From Tenrec ecaudatus (taxonomy: Eukaryota; Chordata; Mammalia; Afrosoricida; Tenrecidae): a stretch of DNA of 64,000 nt. The stretch is from the NCBI RefSeq assembly GCF_050624435.1, contig NC_134536.1, forward strand, positions 8,064,758 through 8,128,757, read 5' to 3'. The position numbers and the translations under genes were made by a program. Position 1 is the first letter of the stretch, and every line of letters starts with the position of its first letter. Below, piece by piece: positions 1 through 12,094 of the stretch. The notes under the pieces were generated by a model. That model saw nothing but the letters and a program-made list of their open reading frames with translations, was not told where the DNA came from and made no database searches.

Positions 1-469
1 CTGTAAGTTCTGCATGGCCACTGGAAAGAATGATCAATTCTGGTAGATAAGTAGAGTGGCAGGAGCGCAACAGTCGAGAGGAGGAATGTCTGATCTGTGG
101 TGCACATGCAGCAACCGTGGACTGGTGATCTTGAGCCTCTCCCCATCATGAAATTTAAGGGCAGGTCAGTAACTCCCCACCCACTCCTCACCAAGCCATT
201 GTTACACAAAGTAAATGTAGACTCCTAATAGCTTCGGGCTGTAATGAGGTGAGAACCAGAGTCACAATCTGGTCATTCTTCTCCATCTTCTCATGAATAC
301 CCCTAGTTTGCACCAGGGAAAAGAAATGCCAATAGTATCAGTGTTGTGGAGGTAACTATACCTGAGATTTGTCTTTTAAAAAAATCAGTTCAGGGTTAGG
401 ATAATGCTTAATATCAATAAGTGACTCCTTAGTGGAACACTTTCATGTATCAATATCTCACTGCCCAAA
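1..469. other. ACAT2 intron 2, no feature recognised
   Basis: A/T-rich intronic DNA. No exon, repeat family or regulatory element was recognised in this stretch. Confidence 0.5.
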
Positions 470-680
470 ATAATAATAATTTATAAATCATCTAGGGTTC
501 ATGGGCGAGAGAGGAGCAGGGAGGGAGGAGAAAAATGAGGAGCTGATACCAAGGGCTCAAGTAGAAAGCAAATGTTTTGAGAATGATGAGGGAAACAAAT
601 GTACAAAAGTGTTTGAGACAATGGATGTATGGATGGATTGTGTTAAGTTGTACAACCCCCCCCTCCAAAAAATACTTTAG
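470..680 (+). mobile_element. Family A retroposon, short 3' end
   Basis: Begins with the TAATAATTTATAAATCATC block, then the GGGAGGGAGGAG, GAGCTGATACCAAGGG and CTCAAGTAGAAAGCAAATG blocks that recur in all family A copies. It ends at a diverged tail directly before an AfroSINE. Confidence 0.75.
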
Positions 681-689
681 AAACAAACA

Positions 690-893
690 AACAAACAAAC
701 CTCACTGCCATCAGGTCGATTCCAACTCAGAGACCCTATAGGGAAGGGCAGAACTGCCCCTGTGGATTTCTGAGACTGTAATTCGTCACAGGGGTGGAAA
801 GCCTCATCTCTCTCCCGCAGACCAGCGCGTGTTTTTAAACTGAAAACTTTGACATTAGCAGCCCAACACATAACCACTGCACCCCCAAGGCTC
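690..893 (-). repeat. AfroSINE
   Basis: In plus-strand order it shows the SINE 3' end (CTCACTGCCATCAGGTCGATT), the central GGCAGAACTGCCCCTGTGG block and the 5' GCAC-CCCCAAGGCTC head. The (CAAA)n tail lies on its left. Confidence 0.88.
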
Positions 894-1049
894 AATGTCC
901 CAATTAACAGTGATCTCAAAAGTTAACATTTATCTGCTCTTACATGCAATATTTCACTTAAAACAAAATTTTATTCAGCACATGCGGTGAAGAGAAATGA
1001 CTGACCATAGCACCATGAAAGCTATGTCTGACTGAATCCCTAGGCATAC

Positions 1050-1195
1050 AATTATTTTTATCTCTAATTTATACCCAAGAAAATGAAGTCCAGTGGCCTT
1101 AGCCAATTACACAGAATTACCCAGAAATAAATGATAGAACTGGGATTTGAACCTATGTCGTCTAGCCCAAAAGCTCTTCACTCAGTCCCTTTCAT
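1050..1195 (+). repeat. MIR element, degenerate
   Basis: Shows the MIR core order: a gapped AAAATGAAG block, a TTAGCCAATTACACAGAA block, GAACTGGGATTTGAACC, then a TCTAGCCCAAAAGCTCTTC end. Old and diverged, as usual for MIR. Confidence 0.65.
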
Positions 1196-1423
1196 TCTTC
1201 ATGACGACCCCTTTCACCAACCGAGCGTGCCTCTGCATGGGCTGGGTCTGCCAATATTCCAATTAGTGGTGCGGACACACTTGCACTACCCACGGACCCT
1301 CTCCTTGTCACTTCTCACCCAGCTCCTTCTTTACTTTCCTCTTTAGCTAGCTCAAAAGTGAGCTCGAAGGGGCTAAGATCTATCTGGGTAGTTGGAGCCA
1401 GATCCCCAGCACCTAGCATGTTA

Positions 1424-1876
<453 letters not shown>

Positions 1877-2639
1877 CTAACAGTTCTGAAGGAAGTTCAC
1901 TTACGTCCCGGGCCTGAGGCCCCTCACATGCAAACACGGAGTTGAGCCTATGAAGAAAGCCACCAAAAGAAGGTGGGCCCTTTTCCCTACACATGGCTCT
2001 CCAAACTAGCAAGGTGGAGGACACTTGTCACAACTTGTTACAGTTGCAAATGGGAGTTGTGAAACTTAGAATGGATGACAGTAGCTTCTGGCCAGGGAAA
2101 AACATTGCCACGTATTTACATAAAATTGAGAGGATGAATACCTCCCCAGGAATCCCAAACAAAAGAAGTCAAGAGATCCTGGTCAAAGGGCTTTGAAAAC
2201 TAAAGAACTAACGACAAAAGTCAACCGTCATTGAAGGAGCACAGCTCCACCCCCACACCCAGCGCCTCCCTGGCTGGCACCCCCACAGCTTATACCCACC
2301 ACCATCTGGCCTGATTTCCCTTGGTACCCTCCGCCTCCAGTCCATTTTTACCACCTTCATTCCACCCCAACAGAGCTAACTCCTCATGCCCTCCTCCTGT
2401 CCTCCCCCCAAGCTCTTTCTCACCTGCTCAGCGTCCACCTCCCCCTAGCTCAGTCCCCTTGGTTTTCCCCTTAGTTCAGTCCTCCTCTTCTCTCCCCTCC
2501 AGCCATGCCCTCCTCCCTAGCCGACCCTTCATCTGGCTATTTCACTCCCTACCCGCCCCCACTAACTTGTACCCTCAACTCAGCCCACCATCCCTGGCCA
2601 GCCTCCCTCCACTCCCACCCCATGCCCAGCCATCCCCAT

Positions 2640-3360
2640 CGCCACCACAGGTGTGACCGATGGCTCGTCCTGACGCTGGCCAATCAGAGGCCTCAGGAGA
2701 AGGCGCGTCCCTCCGCCAGCCAATGGTAACGCCGGTCCGAACGTGGCTCTACTTCAGGGAGCCAATCAAAGCCCGCGGAAGGGCGGCCTCTCTGGCAAAG
2801 TACGGCGTGGTTGGGGGAGGCGTCCCAGGCGGGGCGAAGCTAGGATTGATGGACACAGTGCCCACTGCCTACCTTCCCTCCTCCTTCCAAAAGGTCTACT
2901 CGCCCCTTGTCGCCTCCTCAGCCGCGGCATCTCCCGAGGAGTCTCTCAGCCCGCTTCCCAGCACTCCCTCTTCGCCCGGGCACCCCACCATCCTCCGCTG
3001 CGGAGTCTCCTCGCTGCGTGTCCCCTACTCCGCGTGGCGGGCGTAGACAACTGGACAGCTCGCACGCCCGCCCGCCCTCCGACGCCCACTCACCGATGGC
3101 GGTCCGCGCCGCCGAGACGATGACCACGGGGTCTGGGCTTGCGTTCATCCTGCCGCCGCCGCCGCCGCTGCTCCAATGTGAGGCCGGCCCCGCTGACCAC
3201 CAGTTCAACCCCGCCGCCCAGGCGTCGCCCAAGGTGGGGGGCGGAGACAACCACGCCACGCCCCCACAGCTCCGCGCTGCCGCCAGTGCGCAGGCCCGGG
3301 GAGAGGGCGGGGCGCCGGCGGGCTCTACGCCCCCACACCTCCCCTAAACCCTCTCCTCCC
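2640..3360 (-). promoter_or_regulatory. ACAT2 CpG-rich promoter and start region
   Basis: GC-rich DNA with GC boxes (for example CACGCCCCC near 3257) lies on both sides of the ACAT2 start. Three CCAAT boxes on the plus strand stand at 2680, 2720 and 2762, in intron 1. Family knowledge: ACAT2 is induced by SREBP2, which often works with NF-Y at CCAAT boxes. I did not find a clean sterol response element. Confidence 0.65.
3094..3148 (-). CDS. ACAT2: ACAT2 exon 1 (residues 1-19)
   Basis: ACAT2 is the cytosolic acetoacetyl-CoA thiolase that condenses two acetyl-CoA, the first step of the mevalonate and cholesterol pathway. The minus-strand ATG at 3148, in the context GGCAGGATGA, opens MNASPDPVVIVSAARTAIG, and the Gly codon is split by the donor gtgagt. 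The VIVSAARTxIG motif is the thiolase N-terminal signature. The gene is cut by the left edge after exon 2, so the catalytic Cys and His motifs are not in the window. Mitochondrial ACAT1 is excluded because there is no transit peptide and the start matches the cytosolic enzyme. Confidence 0.96.
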
Positions 3361-4390
3361 TACACCCCCTGCATCCACACACCCTAGACCTTTACACTCC
3401 AGACCTCACACCCCACATGCCTGGCCCTCTGACCTCCACCACATCCCAGTACAGCTGGAGCTTCGGACCCTTTCACCCCCGACTGGGGACCTCCAAACAG
3501 AGCTTTCACTGTCAGTAAGCAGGGTTCTGATAGGACTCCCACATTCCACCTCTTCTATGGACACCCCCGACTCATCTATCGAGTTTAGCTGCTCCCCTCT
3601 CTGCTTTTCGCTCTCATCCTGACTGAGGGTTTTTGAAGCCAGTGAAGTTGGGTGACAGGACACGGTGTCCAGGCAGCCCAGGGACAGAGTTCCTGGTTGG
3701 GAATGAAGAATTTGAGCCCTGCCAACTGCAGGCCTGGGCACGTTCTGAAGCTGATTGTCCTCAACGCCTACAAAGTTCCCAGGACATAGTAACTGGGCTC
3801 TCTCCATGAAAATCCATGGGAGAACCTGTGCCACTAGCCTCTTCCTATTCCAGATCAGCTCCAGGAGAGGCCCTGTGTGGGAGGCAGGACTGCCTCTGGT
3901 GGATGTCTGGAGTCTGAAAAGGGAGGAGCATAGAGGAGCCCTTAAGAACTTTCTGACCCCTACTAGGCCAAGTTCAAAATCTGGCCCCAACCAATTCTCG
4001 CCTCAGCTCTGGCTACCTCCTCCATTCTCTCCTCACACCTGTCCCAGCCTACCCGGACTGGGCTCCCGCTGGCCTGAAAGAGTTCAAATCCTTGCCTCTA
4101 TAGAATACTTGCCGTTCATACAGCTTACTCTTGCGCCACCTAGATAAGTCACCTACGTCCAAAGTGAAATCTTCCCAAGTCCTTTGTGAAAACTTCCTCT
4201 AGCTTTTCCTTCACCCCTTCACACAGTGTTCTGTGTACGACTTTTTATGGTGAAACCAATTCACATTTGTAACTGCCACCTCCATCCCAGTCCTTCCTCA
4301 TTCCCATCCCTCTCCCAGAACACACAGCAATTCAAGGTTCTCATTCCCCGAGAGAGGTCTTGTTGTGAGGTCTGTCCGTATAAACAGAAG
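3361..4390. other. Upstream flank of ACAT2, no gene recognised
   Basis: Moderately GC-rich DNA just upstream of the ACAT2 promoter. Open frames on both strands are shadows of low stop-codon density. No known domain, repeat or RNA was recognised. Confidence 0.5.
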
Positions 4391-4394
4391 ATAA

Positions 4395-4537
4395 CTGCTC
4401 TTCAAGGTTTCAAAGCTATAAATCTTTACAGAAGCAGACTGCCTCATCGTTCTCCCTCAAAGTGGCTGGGGGCTTGAACCAATGACTTCGTAGGTAGCAG
4501 TCTAGTGCCCAGTGCTTAATCCACAGCGCCACCGGAA
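4395..4537 (-). repeat. AfroSINE, 5' part
   Basis: Contains CTTTACAGAAGCAGACTGCC, the TTGAACC box and the GCGCCACCGGAATTC head of the SINE in reverse orientation. It is the GGAAGCAGACTGCC subfamily typical of older afrotherian copies. Confidence 0.8.
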
Positions 4538-4539
4538 TT

Positions 4540-4705
4540 CTGAAACAAAACAAAAAACCCCCACTGCCTTTGAGTCAATTTCAACGCCCAGGTTTCTGAG
4601 GCTAAAAAATGATAGTTCATAGCCTCAGTTTTCTCCCATGGAGTGGTTAGTGGGTTTGAACCTCTGATCTCGTGATTAGCAGTTCAACACATACCATCAG
4701 GGTTA
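4540..4705 (-). repeat. AfroSINE
   Basis: A second copy directly abuts the previous one, with an A-rich tail (AAACAAAACAAAAAACCC) at its left. The central block is shortened. Confidence 0.8.
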
Positions 4706-5084
4706 TTTATTCAGTGAATTTTTAATTATGAATTAGGTGGGGGGTTAATTTCAAACCAACTGCATCCAACTGTTCAAGCTATTCATCATTTGGTCCCCCC
4801 ACCAGGACTCCTTTAAATGCTTCATAGACACATCAAATTGAACAAATGTCTTCCCATTTTTACTAACCAAAGTGCCAGAGAATGGTATGAATATTTTGTT
4901 AACCAAGCCAGAAATCGCTCCATGGCACACCACTCAAATGTCACTTCAGGAATTCTTGTCACCTGCAGTTGGCGTGCCCTCACTTTCGCTTTGAACTCAC
5001 ATGTTCTAATTCCTAGTTTGACCCATCTCCTCTACTAAACTATAAATTTGCAAGGTTATCTTATGAAACAGCTTCATGCAGTGT

Positions 5085-5535
5085 CTAGTATGAGATTGAG
5101 ACTGAGTACAAACATTCTTTACTGCACAGGGCCTGCCTATATGGTTCAGTGCCAGTCTGTTCCAACTTGGCGATCCCAGGTACAGTACAATACTCCCCAG
5201 TCCTGTGCCTTCTTCACAAGTGTTGAGTCCACTCTTGTGGCCACTGTCAATGCATCTCATTGGGAGTCTTCCTCTTTTTCACTGCCTCTCTACCATACCA
5301 TGCAAAATGTCCCTTTCCAGGGACTAGCCTCTCCCAATGCAGTCTGTGAGACAAAGTCTCACCATTCTCTCTTCGAAGGAGCATTGTAGCTGTACTTCTG
5401 CCAAGACAGATTTGTTCATTCTGCTGGCAGTCCACAATACTTTCAATATTCTTTGCCAGCACCATAATCCATAATTCACAATGCATCATTTTTTCTGTGG
5501 TGTGCCCTTATTCATTGTCCAACCTTTAGTGTCTA
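5085..5535 (-). mobile_element. RTE-type LINE 3' end
   Basis: Contains, in reverse orientation, the string of blocks known from the afrotherian RTE: CAGTCCTGTGCCTTCTTCAC, GTCTTCCTCTTTTTCACTGC, CCAGGGACTAGCCTCTCCC, AAGACAGATTTGTTCATTCT and GCCAGCACCATAATCC. These correspond to the C-terminal end of the reverse transcriptase frame. No open frame remains. A second end of the same family lies at 53690-54020. Confidence 0.75.
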
Positions 5536-5539
5536 GCAC

Positions 5540-6895
5540 AGGAGTATGCAAAGGCTGTTCTTGATATAAGGAATTTATTCCATGGCTTCCTATCAGCCCT
5601 ATCGAGAAACTTAGAGCAAATCTTTGTTTATCTACTACTTACACACAGAACCTGTTCTCCGGGGCCCATCATCACAACTGCTCATTGATTAGTATACTTC
5701 AATGTTATCTCATGAGCCAGATGCGGCTGAGTGAAGGGGGGGTGGTGGTGAAGAGGAAAAGGATCATTTAAAAAATTACCTCTAGACCTGGGCCCACATG
5801 CTACCTAGAGTGGTGAACCGGAGTGAACCAGGAGCTCCCATGAGCTTCACCTGTCTCCAATAGGCTAGTTAGAGCAGTGCTGGCCAGTTACTCCCAAGGG
5901 GTCTTGCCCACCACCACTCGTGGTTCAGTTCCACAAACAGCTGTAGGTGTGTAGGCAGGGTTTGGCCAGAGGCAGGATTCACCAAATGGGAGAGTAGCAA
6001 GTCACAGCAGGAATCAGACAAGTATGGCAGGTGGGCAGCACACTCCTTCTAGGGCACCCCAACACTTCCATGATGGGTCAGGATCAAAGCTAACACCATT
6101 ATCCACCATCGAAGAGCCATATGCAATGACCGAGACGACCAACCACAATTTAGGAGCAACAGGGAACGTGGAGGAAGAAAACTGTCAGAAGTGTCTCGGA
6201 ACCCAGAGTGCTCAGTTACATCACTGAGGGCATCACAAAGGGCAAGAGAAGGAAACATAGTGAATTCTATGTAGCAAGTACTCCAAAATCTTCCCAGTCA
6301 TAAAATTCCAACCCTTATCTGGAGAAGGCAAACCACTCCATCTCAAAGAAAATCTGTCTCTTCTCCCTCCCACTCCCCACCCTATTTGATATCCATCCTT
6401 TCCAGCCAAACAAATCACTTCTGAGACACTCTGCTGAACCAAACCTTCTTAGCCAGCCGATTGCACTGGTCACCCATATTCTTAAAATCGTGGAGATTTC
6501 TATTTATTGCATTCCCATTTCGTGTCATTGTTCCCATCTCTAAGTATTTGTCACAGCAAGCAGCAATCATTAAGTCTCTAAGCGCTCGGACACTGCTCTT
6601 CTTCCTAGTGGAGGCAGAAGCGGAAGCAGGACGGCTAAGAGCACAACTAATGGTCCTTCGAATCAGGCTTGGCTCAGGACCACCTTTAAGGGGACATTAG
6701 CCAGGAGCTTAATGACAGCGTGAGAGAACCAGGTAGAAGATTCCAAACCCTTGGTAGTTCCTTAACCCTCTAGAGCCCACTGCCCCTTCTCAAAGTGGGG
6801 ATAACATAAAAGTCTGCCTCACATGATAATGAAAATAACACACGTAAAAAACTCCAGCCCTTGGCCTGGAAGCATACAACATTAAAACAAACAAA
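5540..6895. other. Intergenic DNA between WTAP and ACAT2, nothing recognised
   Basis: No exon, RNA gene or named repeat could be recognised. The small open frames are not supported by any known domain. Confidence 0.45.
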
Positions 6896-6899
6896 CTTG

Positions 6900-6977
6900 C
6901 AGGGGCTTTTAAAAGATCTTGAAAAATATCACTTTATCTTAATTCAAATTTTCCATGAACTTTTAGCAGCCCCTTCC
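6900..6977. mobile_element. Short palindromic MITE (mariner-like)
   Basis: An imperfect inverted repeat of about 78 bases: AGGGGCTTTTAAAAGATCTT at the left mirrors TTTTCCATGAACTTTTAGCA plus GCCCC at the right. Same layout as the copies at 10887, 20021, 32040, 37264 and 50267. Confidence 0.65.
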
Positions 6978-7221
6978 CCACCCCCAATGTTAGTACAACT
7001 CTAGTTCTGATCATCGATGTTTTTTTCCTAATCCTGAACTTTAGTCAAGCTGTTCATTCTTAATATTTTTCTTGGGCAAAAAGCTCATCCAGTTCTTGTT
7101 TTTGCCAAATGCTACATTTCTCCGCTTCCAGGAGTTACCCAGTCTGCTCAGGCACTCTCCCTTGTCCCCTTCAGGGAGAAGTAATGCACTTGTAAGGCCC
7201 AAATGGCACCAACAATTTGTG

Positions 7222-7345
7222 TTACTAACCAAATGGTTGGTGGTTGGAACTTGACAGGCCTGCTTCTGTAGAGCAAGAAAGCAGAGGCAGTTCTACTTGC
7301 TACCACATGGGGTCACTATTAGCTGGAATTTACTTGGCACCAGAG
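7222..7345 (+). repeat. AfroSINE, eroded
   Basis: CTAACCAAATGGTTGGTGG, AGAGGCAGTTCTACTTG and GGGGTCACTATTAGCTGGAA follow SINE order on the plus strand, with the 5' head missing. Confidence 0.65.
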
Positions 7346-7394
7346 GGAATCCACTCAGGTGGCGTTTCATTTTGATTTTCAAAGATGTCAAGTT

Positions 7395-7570
7395 CAAAAA
7401 CAACCTCATTGCCATCTAGTAGTTTCAGGCTCACAGCGACCCTCCAGGACAGGGTAGCACTGCTCCTGTGGGGATCCGGGACTGCAGCTCTTTAGAGGAG
7501 TAGAAAGCCTAGTCTATGTCCCATCAGAGACGTCACAGTCCGGTTCACTAAAGTGACGAGCTGTTCTCCC
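7395..7570 (-). repeat. AfroSINE
   Basis: CTCATTGCCATCTAGTAG, the CACAGCGACCCT block and AGGAGTAGAAAGCCTAGTCT follow reverse SINE order. The 5' head is diverged. Confidence 0.8.
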
Positions 7571-7734
7571 TTGGCAGAAATGGTCAGATTAACATTTATA
7601 TTTGGACAAAATTTGCATTTGACAAAGGGCTTCACTCTGCGATCCTGTGACAGCTACATCTGCTGTGCAGTTTTGAGCCTGGCATTGAGGCCGGCTTAGC
7701 AACTCAACAAGCATTGGTGGATATGGTGCTCTTT

Positions 7735-7835
7735 GATGGAGAAAACCGGAGGCACAGAAGTGAACTTGCCCAAGTCATGTGGTAAAGCCTTTGGTCCAGA
7801 AGGCTCCTCAGCCTCCCTATGATCTACTGCTCCTC
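7735..7835 (+). repeat. MIR fragment
   Basis: GATGGAGAAAACCGGAGGCA, then ACTTGCCCAAGTCATGTGGT, matches the MIR core order. Confidence 0.6.
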
Positions 7836-8077
7836 CTATTCATTATCAGTTATACCAGTTAAGAGAGCGACTCCATGCCAGAAATTAAGTGTTGATTACA
7901 CACAAACAAAAGGGCTCTTTTATGTCGAATTTGTATATTCCTGAAGACTCAACAGGAACTTGAGTTAGTAATGTCCTTAATAGGTCTGTCAAATTTTGTA
8001 AATTGATTATTTATACCAACAGGGAAGAATTGCATTTTTGTTTAAATTCAAGGAGTTGAGGTAAAACTACACACTCA

Positions 8078-8264
8078 AGAGCTCCAACTAAACCACTGTC
8101 AACGAGTTGATTCCAGCACCTAGCAACCACAGGGCAGAGCACAACCAGGGTTTCCTTGGCTTGTTGGCCCAAACCACCTCATGGTTCTGCGAGTATTTGG
8201 TGGCTCTGGGTTGAGGTCTTTGAGTTAGCAGCCCCACAACTTCCCAACAGGCACGCCAAGGCTC
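8078..8264 (-). repeat. AfroSINE
   Basis: CCACTGTCAACGAGTTGATT, CACAGGGCAGAGCACAACC, then AGTTAGCAGCCCCACAAC and a CCAAGGCTCCC head show a complete reverse copy. Confidence 0.85.
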
Positions 8265-8265
8265 C

Positions 8266-8476
8266 CTTTCAAAGACCACCCAACCAAACCAAGCCCACTC
8301 CCATGAGCGGGTTCCACTCATAGCAATCCAAGTAAAACGGTCCCTTTGCACTTTTGAGACAGAATCTTTAGTGCAGAAAGCCTCTCCTTCTCCAGAGTGG
8401 CGGCTGGTGGGGTCAAACCTCGGATCTTGAGGTTAGCAGCCCCACTCATAACCCCACCCTGCCACCAGGGCTCCTT
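8266..8476 (-). repeat. AfroSINE
   Basis: A second full copy in the same direction sits head to tail with the previous one. It ends with GCCACCAGGGCTCC, the classic SINE head. Confidence 0.88.
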
Positions 8477-8479
8477 TGC

Positions 8480-9365
8480 AAGGGCCATGTAGTTAATACA
8501 TCAGGGGAATATTTAGTATTACAGCCTAAACCAAAATGTTAAATTGTCATAAGCAATTCAATTTTGCGTACCACTAATTATTCACCTAAGCCGATGGCAC
8601 AAAGAAATCAAGAAACAAGTCATTACACCACAAGACCAGCTAACAAAGCAAACACACAGCAGGTAATTTTAAATAAGATGCTCCACATGTTCAAGTTTAA
8701 AAAGCACTTCTGAGATTCTTTGATTATAACACATGCCTACTCCAACAATTTTGCTTCTAGCAAAAATGACAATCCATTTCAATTGTGCAAGGGGGTTCCA
8801 ACATTTGTGGGAAAAATCCATTCTTTCATTTATTCACTATTTTTATATTCTAAGGCCATCCAACACCACAGACCTTGGTATTTAAAATTTAGATGAGAAA
8901 ATGATGCTCTCTCTGACAGATTTACATCTTGGAAACATTTTCTCCTTCAGTCTACAAATTTTACTTCCCAGCCCATAGGTTTACTAATGTCTTAGCAGAG
9001 ATTGTCTTAGTAATAGCACCAGGCAGTGTTTTAAACAAACAGTACCGACTACATAGAAAGAAAACAGTTCACAAAACCAAACTGTTTTCTCATCAAAACC
9101 GAACGCATTAGGAAGGTTGTTTTCCTTCATACTTTCAAATGTTTTATTGGAGCTATCATCACAAATCAAGAACAAAATTAAAAGGGTTTGAAAGCAAGTT
9201 TGCAGCAAACTCCAAGTTCATTTTGCAAAGCAAGGCGTAGCCTTCACAAAAAAACCGCACAACTGACATTGAAAACTGGACTGTGGTCTCCCCTTTGGAG
9301 AATGTTGAAGGACAAGTCTATGAAAATGAAAGACAAATTGTACACACCACCACAATGATGACGAA
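8480..9365. other. Flank beyond WTAP 3' end, nothing recognised
   Basis: A/T-rich DNA downstream of the WTAP cleavage site. No exon or repeat was recognised with confidence. Confidence 0.45.
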
Positions 9366-9369
9366 GGAG

Positions 9370-10058
9370 GAAGTTACAATAAAAATCTTTATTTAGGTTT
9401 GGTCAGTACAGGTAAGATATATTGGAGTCACAGAGCAATATGCATTAACAGGATACAACAGTTTATAAAAACTGAGCAACTATGCACACAATTTCTTAAA
9501 CATTCAGTCACTGAAAGAGCAAATGCACAGATGTATGGTGGAGAAAACTGTATCTAACACTGAAAACTACTCTAGGACTCCATCAACAAGTCCAGCTTTT
9601 AGTGATAAAACTACAGTCCTGGGCAAATTGGCAGTCCTCACCCACATCTACTATAACAAGTCTGACTTTTGTGTAAGTAGAACGGCATGAGTCAGAATGC
9701 CCTTACACAGCACAGGTTCTAGATATACACAGATTTGTACAGACGTCATTGTGTTATACTTTAAGAAAGATTTCCATTTACAACTTCACATTAACTCATA
9801 TAAAAATAACGACCCTACACAAATGTTCTTTTAACAACATTTAAAGTAATTAACTGTTACAATTTCCAAAGTGGCAGAGGTATCGAAGCAAAAAAAAAAA
9901 AAAACAGGAAAAAAACAGAAACCCAAAACAAACCAAAAAAAAAAAAAGAAAGAAAAACCACCAAAAAGGCAAATTGTGACAAAAGTATGCATTAATTTTC
10001 TGGACAGTATCCTTCCTCAAATTAAATGACACTGTATAAAAATTTGCTGGAAAAAATA
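9370..10058 (-). other. WTAP: WTAP 3' UTR
   Basis: About 690 bases follow the stop codon without recognisable repeat insertion. A U-rich tract on the minus strand (9890-9962) lies close to the stop codon. The stretch ends after an AATAAA signal at 9388-9393, so cleavage should fall near 9365-9375. Confidence 0.8.
9388..9393 (-). promoter_or_regulatory. WTAP poly(A) signal AATAAA
   Basis: Minus-strand AATAAA about 665 bases after the stop codon, followed within 20 bases by a second A/T-rich stretch. No stronger signal lies between it and the stop. Confidence 0.75.
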
Positions 10059-10639
10059 TTACAAAACCGAACCCTGTACACTCACACTTGAGTCCAAGCC
10101 ATTCTGGACGTGGCGGGAGCCCGCAGTTCGGTTACCTTTCCCGCTCACTGCTTTCTCCTCTTGAGGGTCGGGGTTGGAGTCTGTGTCATTTGAGTGGTGT
10201 GTGAGAGAGTTTTCACTGCCCGTGGGAGAGTCTACACTTTCATACCCCGCACTGAGTTGGTTTATGTAACTACTACCTCCTCTGCCAGTTCTCTCGTCAG
10301 AGCTGTTGGAGACCTTACTCCCATTCCCTGGAGAAGGAGGAAAGCCGTCTTCAGCTGCGCTCCCCTCCCTATGAAATCCAGACCCAGACGTCCTCTGGTG
10401 GGAGGAGCTGCCATTACTTGGTCCGTTAGCCAGGCGACTGCAGTCTTTACTGGTGGCCTCAGCCTGCTCCACGGGCTCAGAAGATGTAGTCCTGCTGGTA
10501 CTTGGGGCAGAGGCTTGAGACTGCTGCTGATACTGAGCCAGTTGCTGGCGAGTCTCCTTCAGTTGCTGCTGAAGAACTAGAATGGTACTCTGCATTCCCT
10601 CAACTTCTTCGTCAAGTTGAATGATGAAGTCATTCAGTT
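10059..10639 (-). CDS. WTAP: WTAP exon 8 (residues 203-395 and stop)
   Basis: The last coding stretch begins after acceptor tttgcacag at 10640-10641. It opens with ELNDFIIQLDEEVEGMQSTI, finishing the coiled coil, then continues into a Gln-rich linker and a Ser/Gly/Asn-rich tail with SP and RTSGSGF motifs, ending VQGSVL and TAA. The Ser-rich tail is the most diverged part against human (several Thr/Ser, Pro and Ala changes), as expected for a disordered region. One Gln fewer in the linker would account for 395 rather than 396 residues. Confidence 0.97.
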
Positions 10640-10886
10640 CTGTGCAAAGGAGAGCCAAACCTACTTTAATCTCGCTTAGCACATATATGCGACTATTTTA
10701 GTGGCTCCCACAAAGCCAGGCAGCCAGTAAACATTTATCAAGCGAACAAACAAGTCTCAAAGTACAACGGTATGTTTTAAAAGTGTGCTTAGAATTCTAA
10801 CGTAATGATGCAAGGATGCATTTAGTGGGGACAGAGAGTGCTTAACATCAAGCATTTACATTGACCTAAACTTCGAACCACGTATA

Positions 10887-10967
10887 AGGGGTTCCAGAAA
10901 ATTTCTGGGAACATGAAATAAAAGATAATGGAATCTTTCCATCACCTTTTGGAATTCCCCCCCTTAA
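10887..10967. mobile_element. Short palindromic MITE (mariner-like)
   Basis: AGGGGTTCCAGAAAATTTCT at the left is mirrored by CACCTTTTGGAATTCCCCCC at the right, around AAATAAAAGATAATGGAA. It lies in the last intron of WTAP, about 250 bases before exon 8. Confidence 0.65.
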
Positions 10968-11939
10968 AAGTGGCTAAAGCCCGAAAACGCATACCCAGGT
11001 TTACTGCTGGACCAAAACGGCCAGGCCCTTTGCTCACCAGCAGGCTTGGCATTCAAGGAAATAGTATGGTCGGTCCCCTGACACTCCAGAGAGGCCCCCG
11101 TGGTTACTTGCCTTACTGGAACTGGAACCACAGGCTGCTATAGGTCACATAAATAATTGCTGAAAATTGTCTTAAAATTCTTAAAAAAATAAAAAAACTT
11201 CACTGCCATATAAAATCAACATAAAGTTTACAAATAATGAGTTAATAAGTATCTACTTGGAAAAGTACTTTTAAAGACATTTGACCAAAACTCTTTGCAA
11301 GTAAGCTATCAGATACACAAATTCTCACGTGAATGTTCCAAGACGGTCTTTTCCTTACTAAACTATTCTTCCTCACAAAAAGGAAAACCACAGAAGCAGC
11401 CCGCTTACAGAGGGGCGGGGGGAGGGGGGTTGGGAGGAGAAACTAGGGTTGTCTTAGCAAACCTAAGAAAAATAAATAAATTTCTTATTCATGACCAGGA
11501 TGTCACAAATACAACCAATTATCTATTTCAGACTACCGGGAACAACCAGCCATTCCTAAGATTGGCTTGTAGAAATGTCTCAAAGAAGCTATTCTTCTGA
11601 GTAAAGAAATATAAACTCACCCATCTAGTTAACACTTTAGGAATCTAAAGGTCTAAGTGCCTCCCCACCACCCAGAGTAAACTCTTAGTTTGCACAACAA
11701 ACAACGAAGAGGGTGGGAAAAATACTACCTCCAATAACAAAACCAACACTAACACACACTAGAATGAAATAATTTTGTATCTTTACTTTTCTTCTCAATT
11801 AGAAATGTTCCACTTCCAATTTTCAATGAATAACTATTAAAGGTTAGCAATGTATGGACTCGGTAACCTACGATAGTCATGCCTGGCAGTTTTTAAAAGC
11901 CAGTGCAAAGGTAAGCAAACTTTTCAAAAAATCCCTTAC

Positions 11940-12094
11940 CATCCTGACTGCTTTTAAGCTCCTCACTATATTTCTTCTGCAAAGCCAACTCTGCTTCAAG
12001 CTGTGCAATCCGTCCCTGGGACAGCTGCCTTCCAAGCTCTTGATTCTCCTGGATAAGCATCCGACACTTCGCCATTAACTTTTTGCCTGTTTGA
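11940..12094 (-). CDS. WTAP: WTAP exon 7 (residues 151-203)
   Basis: A 155-base exon with acceptor tcctttgcag and donor gtaagg on the minus strand. It encodes the coiled-coil segment starting SQTGKKLMAKCRMLIQENQE and ending EELKSSQD, plus the first base of Glu203. Confidence 0.97.

Noticed and set aside
2321-3347. Overlapping Pro/Ser-rich plus-strand frames near the ACAT2 start
   Set aside because: Composition effect of the pyrimidine-rich promoter region; the real coding signal there is ACAT2 exon 1 on the minus strand.
10194-10580. 128-codon plus-strand frame opposite WTAP exon 8
   Set aside because: Shadow of the WTAP coding strand; the minus-strand frame is clearly the conserved protein.
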